This document shows, in pieces, positions 41,001-53,000 of a stretch of 64,000 nt of DNA (positions are counted from its first letter, which is position 1; every line of letters begins with the position of its first letter). The stretch comes from Lepidostoma basale (taxonomy: Eukaryota > Arthropoda > Insecta > Trichoptera > Lepidostomatidae), in the NCBI GenBank assembly GCA_022606425.2, contig JAHDVF020000136.1, positions 434,001-498,000 of the forward strand. Direction: 5' to 3'. The notes under the pieces are model-generated. The model was not told the origin of the DNA and made no database searches. It worked only from the letters and a program-made list of their open reading frames with translations. Made by a program: the position numbers and the translations under genes.

Positions 41001-44000
41001 CGAAACATGTCGAGAAAAATAAACGCAAAAGTGGAAAAAAAAACTGTTTTTATTTATAAAAAAACTTGAATGTTGCTTGAAGTTAATTTATACACTGTTA
41101 GGTGAGAAATTATCACGTAGAAAGTCGTCTTTTTTACCTTGACGATGCTCCGGTGGGAGTGAAACCGGTTAATTCTAAAAACAAATTACACGAGTCTTTT
41201 TTTTTTAATAATGTCGCACCACAAATTGAGTGCTTCAAAGAAAAACTATAAGGTGCTTTATTAAAAATAAAATAAAAGTTGTCTAAGTGGATAAAAAAAA
41301 TCAACGTCCCGCAGAATGACTCGATATGCGGCATAGATTTAAAACGTCTGACGTGAATAAAAGCACTTAAGAAACTATAAGAGCCGCGAAACAGTTTCTT
41401 GAAAGAAGGAGCACTCGATACGTTCTCGGGCGAACAGCGGCGGCGACGAAACTTTTATAAAAAGCTCAAAATGAAAAACGTAAAGCGTTCTCTAAGACTG
41501 CACGTAAAAGTATTGCGAGAAAAATTATTTTTGTGTTGATTTATTCAAGTGCTGCAGAAAAAATGCATGGAAAACATATTTCGCATCAAATAAGTTGAAA
41601 ATAATATAATTAATACCAATGAAAACGTATATTTTTTTGAAGTTTTATTATACTTTATGGTAATTACATTTGATCAAGATTTGATAATACATTAATGCAA
41701 ATTATGAAAGGATCATAAATACTGTCCACAAATTGAAATGCGCGCAACGATCCATGGAGCGGCAAATGTTGAGCATAAGTCTGAGTGATAGAATTACAAA
41801 TACAGAAATCAGACGCCGAACAAAAGTCGCCGATATCATGGATCGGATCGCAAAATTGAAATGGCAATGGGCAAGACACGTAGCCAGATAGCCAAGTTCA
41901 AGATGGACTACCAAAGTGGAGGCCATGGGAAAACAAAAGGGGTGTCGGTCGGCCACAGAAGAGATGGGCCGACGATATTGTTGTGGTCGCCGGGAAAAAA
42001 TGGATTGAAGCGGCACAGGATAGAGAAAAATGGAGACAGATGGAAGAGGCCTACATCTAGCAGTAGAGGGAAGGCTAGGAAGAAGATGAAAGGATCGCTG
42101 CAATGGTTCGGACATTTGGAGCGCATGGGTGTAGAAAAAATGGTTGAAAAAGTATACGTTAACGATGTAAATGGAGAACGGAGTCGAGGTAGACCGAGGA
42201 AAACATGGCATGACCAAATTCATCAAATTTTAAAGGTTGGTCATGTTAGAAGCCGGAAGAATCGACGTACGTGTATGACTCGTTATATGAATGTGGAGGA
42301 AGCTAGAATAGTATGTCAGGATAGAGTAGTGTGGCGGTACATTCTCTCTGCCTACCTCTGGGGGGAAACGGCGTGATGGTTTGTTACTGTTGATAACACA
42401 TTAGAAGAGCGAAAGATGTCATTGTCATAAAATATAACAATACTTCGAGAAAACAGTCGTTTTCTTTCATATTAATTATATAAAATTGAGTTTTACACCA
42501 TTGTTCAAGAAACAAATAATAAATTGATATGTTTTTTATAGTTAGAAATCAGTAATTAGACGAGTTATCTTCATAGTTTGTTTCAAATCCTAATATCCTT
42601 CGAATAAGTCTTCAAGACTTAATTAGAATATAAATTAGAGATATTTAAATTTATTATGCAATCTCCGAATTCAGTAGAAATACTCGTTATTATTAATATG
42701 CAAACGGGTTGTGTTCAAGCATGAATGTTCCCTGGATTAGGAGGGGAAACGTTTTGTCCATTAGACCACCACGCGAATTATTATACATTTGATTTGTCCC
42801 AAAATTTCAAAATAAAAAGATTTAATTGATTAAAATTGTTGTTCCGAGAAAGGATTCTTATTTTAAATGTTTTTCGTTATATTTAACAGAAATCAGTTTA
42901 TGAGTTTAGCATTACGTATAGGGTACTGTTAATTTTTCAGGTCTTGAATATATTGTCTTAGCTATTATACTTGAAAATAACACAATTTTATAATTTATGT
43001 ATATACCTATATTTTTTTATAAATCTAATCCATAAAATAAAAATTGTAAAATGTACCCCCCCCCCCCTCAGTGGGCATTCGAGCTTCCCGTGGGGGAGGT
43101 TATAATTCTAGAGGTAAAATGGATAGTTAAATAAATGGGGGCGTTAGGGGCATTAAGGGGGGTGGTCGTGGCGTTAGTATTTAAAAAATATAATAATTTA
43201 AAACTTTGTCACGTAAAAAACATTTTTATACATTGCGTTATCTTTTTAATTTCAACTTGATATTAAATAGATATAGATTTTGTGTAACAATAAATAAATA
43301 TTTAAATAATAATATAAGAAGTGAATGCGGTGCGAATGATGGTGTTATCATCAAAATAATGAAAGGATCATTAAGATGGTTTGGAAGAATGAATGAAGAA
43401 AGAATGGCAAAAAAATTATATGTTAACGATGTTAATAGAACCAGAAACAGAGGAAGACCGAGGAAAATGTGGCACGATCAAATAAATCAAATATTGAATG
43501 TCAGCCATGTGAGGTGTCAGAGAAATCGACGCGCGTGCATGACACGATGTATGAATGTTGAGGAAGCGAGAGAAATATGTCAGGAAAGAAAAGTGTGGCA
43601 GTCCATTCTTTCTGCCTACCCCTTCGGGGAGACGGCGTGATGGTTAGTTAGTTAGTTTTTAACACATAGTGATGGTATGCTTTTTATTTAATCTAGCTAT
43701 TTATTTAGGTGAATGTGTGTAAATTTTGGCTTTAAATTTTGTTTGAAACAATGTATAATATATTTGAATATTTCAGTCCTGCACATTCTCGGAGGAGTAA
43801 GGAGTAGGACCGCACCTGGTTGCCTTCGGTTCGGCAAGTCTGGGAAACTTTTTTCATAACAAGCCCCGGGCGCGAGCGGTGGAGAGGATGGATTTGCAAA
43901 GAATATGTTTATGAAGAAACTTTCATACAAGATCAATAAAACAGGCTTTATCAGTTTATTATAATATTATTATAAACGATTTTCTCGAGCGCAGACGGCC

Positions 44001-47000
44001 CATTCCAACACTACCCTTTTTGTCGCTAATACGAATTCGTGATTTTTTTTAACTATCTAACCATCACGCCGTCTCCCCGGAGAGGTAGGCAGAAAGAATG
44101 GACTGCCACACTTTTCTTTCCTGACATATTTCTCTCGCTTCCTCAACATACATCGTGTCATGCACGCGCGTCGATTTCTCTGACACCTCACATGGCTGAC
44201 ATTCAATATTTGATTTATTTGATCGTGCCACATTTTCCTCGGTCTTCCTCTGTTTCTGGTTCTATAACATCGTTAACATATAATTTTTTTGCCATTCTTT
44301 CTTCATTCATTCTTCCAAACCATCTTAATGATCCTTTCATTATTTTGATGATAACACCATCATTCGCACCGCATTCACTTCTTATATAATATTTTCATTC
44401 GACATTCTATCATACACAGAGTGTCTACACATTTGTCTAAGAGATCTCATTTCTACTGAATTTATTCTACTTTCATCCTTCTTTTGCCAGTTCCATGCTT
44501 CGCTTCCATACATAATGGTCGGTAGAAGAACACCATTTTGCACTGCCATTCTAGCTTTTTTGGATAGGTTTTTGTTTGCGATGACAACTTTAAGTGGACC
44601 ATTCACTTTGTTGCCTGCCCCAACCCTTATTTGAATATTCCTCTCCACTCGGCCATCTCTTGTAAACATACTACCTAAATACACAAACTCATCTACTTGC
44701 TCCAAATTTTCACAATTCACGCTAATGTTGCAGACTGTCATGATTTCTTCTTTTTCAAAAATCTCATTACCTTGGACTTATTAAGATTCATCATCAGATC
44801 ATTTCACATGCATACCTCATACATACTATTCACCAGGACTTGTAGTTCATGATTTTTTTTATAAATTGCTTAATATTGTGTATTTATGGGATGGATCGCC
44901 ATCTGTCCTGAAATACCTCTCAAGCCTTCTCTACCTTCATACATCGTAACATACAATCTCGTCGATTTTTCCGACTTCGAATGTCTCATTTTAGTATTTG
45001 ATTAATTTTGTCATGCCATGCTTTCCTTGTCGTCAACAAACCAAGGTGACTGAGGTGGCTCTGAGGATGGGCGGGCTGAAGTGGCTATGGGCTGGCCATA
45101 TCTGTCGAAGAACCGACGGTCGATGGGGGAGACGGGTTCTGGAGTGGAGACAGCGTACAGGATTCCGCAGATTTGGACGTCCGCCTGCCCGCTTGACCGA
45201 GGATCTGAAGAGGATTGCTGGACTTGGATGGATGGGAGCGGCAATTGTTAGGGGGTGGTGGCGAGCTTTGTGAGAGGCCTTCATTCAGCAGTGGATGACA
45301 GACGGCTGATGATGATGATGATGCTTTCCTTGGTAATCCATTGCATCTCCTTCCACACACACTGCTTGTATACAACATTTCAACTATCCTTTTCTCGTCC
45401 ATTCGTTCCATATATTTTACTTATGATGCAATCATCTGCCTTACATTTCTTCCTTATTTCGTCGTTCGGTATTCTATCATTTATCGTTTTCCCGCATATT
45501 CTTCTCAGTGATCTCATTTCTACGGCATTTATCATACTTTCATAATTTTTTAGCCAGCTCCAAGCTTCATTTCCATACATAAGGGTTGGCACTATGGCTG
45601 GCACTGGCACTGCCATCTTTGCTTAAGTGGATATATTATATTTGCAGCAATGACTTTGAGAGCGCCATCCTCTCTGCATACCCCTCCAGGGAAACGGCGT
45701 GATGGTAAGTTAATTATTGTATATTTATTATTATTATCGAACTTCGTGGCAGAGTGATAACAGCTTTGACTGTCACACCGAAGGTCCCAGGTTCAATTCC
45801 CGGCGATCTGATAGAATTCAAGTAAAAAAATTGGGACACACTAGTAGCTACCTGAATCAAATTACCTGACATTCTACAAACATGTGGAAAGCAACGTGAA
45901 ACTACCATAGACATTTAACAGCTAACAATTTTTTAATATTATTATTTTATTGGATACCTAGCTCTTAATATCATTTCAGTGTCACGTGAATTCTACACCA
46001 GACCAATGACAGTGTGAGAATCACACCGTCATTACTGGGAATCGAACTCGGGATTTTCGGCATGGCAGTTACATCTGTTGATGACATAGTTAATGTTGTC
46101 ACTGATGACAGTGTGATTCTCAGTTTCTTTGGTCTGGTGTAGAATTCACGTGACAATAAAATAGCTTTTTAAGGATAAATTGTATCTCAATAGAGACGAA
46201 GATGTAAATTGTTTTCCTGGAACAGAATATGGTGGTCGAGGCGCTTACAGGACTTATGACCTGTCATTGGTTGGGTTAAGCGATCGCTTTATGTTAACAA
46301 CATTCCCTATTCCGCCCTTCTTACGACCACCACGTCTGACAAATTTTTGGAAGATGTATATATGCTACAATGTTTAGAAACCCATTTTTTAGTTCAATCT
46401 ACATTAGCGCCATCTATTAAGATTCTTCGTCTCTATTAAGATACAATTAATCCTTAAAAATGATTTACCCGCAATGGGTAAAATCCAGTATTTGTCTACA
46501 AGTAATTGTATACATACAAAATGTTGAATAAAATAGCTACCTATCATATGTCATGAGAATCAATGGCTAAAAAGTTATATAGGGGAGCACGGGTAGGAGT
46601 GAACCACTTTTTTTTAAAACCGATGTTCTGGGAAAAGGAAACAAGATAAGCCAGCAGAGTAAGCTCCCTATGTTAGCTACGTTTATTGTTTATGTGATGG
46701 TAATAAAACAAATTTGATAATATGTTTAAATTCTTTATTATTTGAGTAAATACAGCAAGACACCTACTGGCTCACTTCTACCCGTGTACGGGTAGGATTG
46801 AACCAACTAGTGGCTTGAGTTGAACTGGTTGGTTGAGTTGTGGTATTATTAAAACAAAACCAGCTAAAAGTATAACAATGTTTAGCCTAAATATTTATTT
46901 CACTCAAGGTAATATAAAAATAATGTAATCAAAGTAAAAATGAAGAGAAATAAGTATTTAAATATTATAACAAATTAATGAAGGTAATAAAAAAAAGACA

Positions 47001-50000
47001 AAAAATCAACAACGTTAATACAATCAAATTGAACTGGAAATTTGTAATGGCAGTGTTGTCTTTTTGTTGTGTCTGAATACCTTGGCTGGGGAAGTGTCAA
47101 TCTAACATAATTTAGAGCTACCGTAGAAACATCAGGAATGTCTGGCATCATAAAAAAATACCCCTTTTACGCAGAAAACTAATGGTAATCTCTTGTCTTA
47201 CATTATCAAAACTTAATACCTTCCCAACATAGTATATATCAGACTTTTTAGCAATAGTAAATTTAACTAAGACGAAGCTCCCTTCACCAGGATCTCCATT
47301 GAAATCATTATGTAAATCGTCCTCTTGAATAATTAAGTCTTCAAATTCATAATCTGAATCTGATGAATCCTGTAATACTGGTTCTTCTTCTGATTCATTT
47401 TCGCTGATCATCAAGTCTTGATGAATATTTCTGGGGTTTTTAGCCAGCTTTTCATTGTTGTTCATAATTTTCTCCTTTTCAGGAGTATCCGTAGCAATCA
47501 TTGATCGACCTTTTTTTCTTCCCTTTCTTATGTCACTCCTTTTTCCTGCCATTGAAATTCTGAGGGCTAACAAATATACCAGATGATGACGAAATGATGT
47601 GATGCGGAAGAGGATTCTTCTATATGCATATCTCTGTCTGTAACAGTGCACAAGAAATCTACTTCTGTAAACTCTTTCCTGCCTTTATTAAATTCAGTGC
47701 ATTTTTCATTGCATTCAGTGCATTTCAGTTTCGGTAGTCCTTGCATTTTCTGTTTTTCTTTTATGTATTCGAGGCATTGTTGTTACCTGCACACAAAGGA
47801 GAAATAATAAAATAAATATTTTAGATTAAAGTGACTGCGGGCTAGGAATGAACCATGGTTCAATCCTCCCCAATCGAAGTTGGTTCAGTCCTCCCCAGCA
47901 CCCAAAATAAGTTAAATAATTTCCAAAAAAATATATATGTGTAATATGCACCACAAACACACAGTTCTAGGTACTATATAATTTAGTACTTACTTTTGAG
48001 TCACTTTCCGTTGTTTAGAACTAAACAGCAAGGTGTCAAACCCTTTATAAAAAGTTCGTAAATTTTACTTTAGAGCCGAAAAGCGCGAGCGATACTGTCA
48101 GCACGTGAACCCGTGACGAGATTCAGGCGGCAACTGGATGTGCTGGACGAGCACGAGTATGCGACACGTTGGTCAAGTTTGAACATGTTTCGAATCGTGT
48201 TTCACAGTAATATGGTAAATGGTTCACTCCTCCCCGTGGCTCACTTCTACCCGTGTTCCCCTACAGTAATAAGGTTCAATTAACCCGATGTACTCGTATA
48301 TAAATGTGCAAAGCAACGTGATACTACCACATTAAAGGCCCAAGGGCCATCCCTAGAACCAGCAAAAATGTTACACTTTGCTGCAAACTAATCCCTTGGA
48401 ATAAAATTTGCGAACAAGAAGAGTGTTGACCATACCTGAACCAGCATGTTTTTGAAGCAGGGTACCAGCTCTTCGGTGACGTCACTGAAGGTGTAGATGT
48501 TGACGAAGTCGTTGGGGCCCAGCGAGTCGAGGATGGCGGCGGCCGTGGCGCGCGCCAGGGCCCCGCGTCGCCCGCCTGCGGCCGAGGAAGCGTCCAGCAA
48601 GATCACCACGTCCTTGGGCGAGGTGGCGGCCTCCACGAACCAGGGCGAGGCGCGGAAGTCGTAGAAGTCGCGCGCATGGTGCGAGCGTCCGTCCTCGGGT
48701 GGCCACGAGATTGCTGCAATTCGAATAAATCGACATTTTTAATTCGAGTGTTGCACTACTGCCCTGAATAGTATTTTTTGGGATCTGATTATTTTTTAAG
48801 GAACATAGAGGTTCCCGCCACATACGCGAGGCTGTTATAGGGCGTAGCGGCGCGCTTTTGTCAGCCTCACTCGTACACTCCCTGGGCCTGTCCCCGGTCC
48901 ATCCGGGACTTACATTTATTGACGGCAACAACAAGGGAATACCAGACCACATTTAATCTACCCCATATTACTTCTATGCTTTGCTGTACTTTATTGAACG
49001 AATAAGCATAACATCTAATGCATGGGATCTGTTTTAGAGATCATTGCAGTTTCCAACTTCAGGGTAGTTAAGAGATGATAATATGGATACTGAAACTATC
49101 TCCGAATCGTCGATCGACAAGCTACTTGCTACGAACCGTGAAAATCTACGCAACCCTGAATAATTTGTTTTACCATTTCTTCTGTATTTACCTTCACTTT
49201 GTGTTGTGGATTCACATTTGAATATTTTTTAAGCATTGTCTTTTCACAACACTTTATTGCAATTTTCCAAAAACATGTTTCGGGTCGCAGGCGGCTTTCC
49301 TCATTGTAATAAAAAAGTGAGACAAAATTAACTAAATGAAATGGAGAAGAGGTAGGGGTAAGTCTAGAGGTAAGAATAATTTTTATTAAATAATAATTGT
49401 GGGATACTGGAAACAAATCCATGATTGGATCTTTATTGTAAATGGATTTTTAAATTTTTTAGAACATTTCCAGGCTATTTTTCTATCAATATACTTTGTT
49501 TTTTATTACGCGAATTCTCAAAGATCACGTGCATCGCGGGTTGATAGATGAAAACAATATTTTCTCAGTCGACAGTCACCCAAATCGCACGAAAACATAT
49601 ATGGGTTTTTGCATCTTATATTATATATTTTTTCTTCTTTTTCCCTCCAATCGGAGGTTGGATAACATCAAGGCTATTTTTTCTTTGAATATAGCCAGTG
49701 GCGGTACTCTCATAGAAGCCCAGAAGCCTTGCGTAAGAAATTTTGAATCAAAACCCGAAAATCTAAGTAATCATGCCCCCGCAAACCAACAACTCAACAA
49801 ATCACCTTCCAACAATTTTCCCATCAGACGTAAGAGGAATAGTCACAAGAGCTGAACCCGTGTAAGCCAGAAGAGCTTTTGATTCAAAATTTCTTACGCA
49901 AGCCGGGCTTCTATAAGAGTACCGCTACTGGATACAGCAGTTTTAAACATGGACATTGTGCTGCAGCTGCATCATTCTCGAAGGTTTTCTTACTAGAATT

Positions 50001-53000
50001 TTCATTTCCTTGCATTTAAAATCGTTTTTATTTCTGAATAATCAAGGTGAACTCAAAAATGACTCAATTATTGGAGGACCAGAATACATGTATATATATA
50101 TTAATATCATACGTTCTCAGAAAAGGGCGAAATGCCTACCTGGGAAGCGCCTCAAGAAGCCCGTGGAGCTGCCAAAGTATTGCCAAGATAGTGCCGGATC
50201 GCTTTCGTAGTTATTGGCAAACAGCGGGTCCAGGTGCTCGGACCAAGCTATCTGATTCTGTACTTCAGGATCTGAAATGAAATTGTGACATGTTACTAAC
50301 GAGAATTATATTATATATACCATAGGTTCCCAGCGGGGCGTATCACCCCCCATTGGGCGCTGGAGTCGTCCAGGGGGTAGTAGCGAGTTCAGAAGCAAAT
50401 GGGGTGTGTTAAGGCAATCAATGGGGGTGGTGTATTTATTTAAGAAATCTATACAAATAAAAATGTTAATGTTTGTTTATTCAAAGTTTTTCATCGATTA
50501 CTGTGAAATTTTGACACAATAATGCTTTTGAATACGCGCGTGTTTTTACGCGTATATTTACTCCTGTCACAGGAACAACAACAAAATTTGGATACCCAAA
50601 GGCATTGTGAAATTACATATGTTAGATATATGGACTTTCTCTTTTCTTCCTTTTTTATTTAGCCAGACTGAGCCACAGCAGCGCGTGGCCGGGTCCAGCT
50701 AATATGTAAAATACTTCGTGAATAACTCCCTAATGGATGTAAAAATGAATGATAAACTTTATAAACATGTATCAAAAAAAATTATATACACGTAAACACT
50801 GTAGAATTGTGGTTATAAAAGGATTAAAATACTGATTTTATCCATTTTTTACTATATTTTCTAAGCATGTTTAAAGATATCATGCTTACTTGATCGTCAC
50901 GAGAGAACGATAAAAAGAGTTTATATCGTTCCCGCAATGATGGAACTATAATATCTCCGAAACAGATTGAGAAATATAAACTCTAAATTTTAAGATACAT
51001 TGTTTTCATTCATAAATAAAGTTATTAAAATAATTTTATTAACATAAACAAAATAATGATATTTTTTCTGACTTATTAAAGATGACATAAAGGCAAAATT
51101 ACCGTACAAGTTTTAAATACATTTATTTGGGTTTTGGTTTATAATGTATCTAAAATATTTAACAGTAAAGTTTTAGGACTGATATTTCAATATAATATTA
51201 ACTAGCTTACTACTGCGCCGTTTTTTTTTATAAATTAAACAAAGAAAAAGGGCTTGACATATAACCAGACAGAGCAGTACCAAATTGACATCCAGAATAA
51301 TCCAAAATGGAGGCCTTGGACAAAGAAAGAAAGGAGTAGCATGCGGCCACCAAAAAGATGGACTGACGACATTGCCCGAATAGCTAGAACGACCTGGATA
51401 CGTAAGCGACAAGAAAGGAAAGAGTGATATAATTATGTATAATGCTTTTCTATACTCGTCTACACTTTATTTGTTACATAGCGTTCTAAATGACACAACA
51501 AAAACAACGAACAATCACGCCGTTTCCCCGTAGGAGTAGGCAGAGAGAATGGACCGCCACACTACTCTATCCTGGCACACCTCTCTAGCTTCCTCCACAT
51601 TCATACAGCGAGTCATACACGCACGTCGATTCTTCCGACTTCTAACATGACTAACCTTTAAAATTAGATTAATTTGGTCATGCCATGTTTTCCTCGATCT
51701 TCCTCGACTCCATACTCCATTTAGATCATTAACGTATACTTTCTTAACCATTCATTCTTAATCCATGCGCTCCACATGTCCGAACCAACGAAGCCATCCT
51801 TTCACGATTTTGTTCATAATACCTTCTTCCTTTCTACATTCCTTTCTTATATCAGAATTTGAGATTCTGTCGTACATCGTTCTATCACACATACGTCTTA
51901 GGGACCTCATCTATACTGCATTTATTCTGCTCTCATCCATATTCTGCCGGTTCCACGCTTCGCTTCCATACATTAGATTTGGGACCAAAACTCCATTGTG
52001 AACTTATTGTGATAAATTATTGTTTCCAATAACTATTTTTAAAACGCCATTCACTTTGTTACCCGCACCAACCATTCTTTCGACGTCACTATCCGTTCGG
52101 CCATCGCTGTGAACATGCTACCTAAATACACAAATTCACTCACCTGCTCCAAGTTCTTTTCGTTCACACTTATGTTACAAACTGTCATTTGCCCTTTTAA
52201 AAACTGACACATTTGACTTTTATAATGTGTCATTTAGACATTGATGTAGTATCTAAATGACACATTATTTAAAAAAAATACATATCAAAAACAAGAAACG
52301 GTTTTGGTTTATAAAAAGTCTTTTATATAATCTTTTACAATTCCTTTAGTTGGTGAGCAAATAGACAAAAAATAAAGATGTCGGAAGTTCACAAATCGGT
52401 CGGCACCTCTATTACGGTAGTCCCTCGGCTGTAGCTCGTAATGTTGCCATTACAATCGATTTTCATTAGATTAATGGCCCAGAATGGATCGGGAATAGGT
52501 TCGATTGATTTTTAAATGGAGCACACGGCGAGAAGTAATTTTCTCGATCTAGCAACACTGTTTGTTATAGCGGCCCAGCACTTGTGGGCCTGGATTGCGC
52601 CATAATACTGTAATTACTATTTTTCGTGTACTACTCTGCAAATTAATATTATAACATCTATTTCTTTTTGCATCAGGTATTCTCTAATTCTATTATTATA
52701 TTTAAAGTCACTGTAGACGTAGGAATACTGTAACCAGTAAATAATTTCGTTAATATCTCTGAACTCGATAAAATAAAGGTATGTTATTTTTTACTTATTA
52801 ATTTCACTCGCAAACCAAAGACACATAATATCATATTGCATTTCAATTTGAAATATATATTTTTATTTTATATATGACTTAAAAAAATATTGAAGTCTAA
52901 TTTGACATAACGAATATCATGGATATTGTAAAATGTAAACATGGTAGTCATAGAAGTACAGCTTTTTCTAATATATATAAATAAAATATAACAGTGACAC

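Larger units (their letters stand above)
46095..48370 (+). mobile_element. SINE family 1 copy carrying two insertions
   Basis: GACAGTGTGATTCTCAGTTT CTTTGGTCTGG... continues after 46538 (AGCTACCTATCATATGTCAT) and again after 48262 (GTAATAAGGTTCAATTAACC ... CCATCCCTAGAACCAGCAAA), matching 9990-10203 in order. Confidence 0.85.

Noticed and set aside
47148..47651. Acidic 167-residue frame as a host gene
   Set aside because: It lies inside a TA-flanked element with TIRs and resembles a transposase C-terminal domain; the likely start is internal at MAGKRS.
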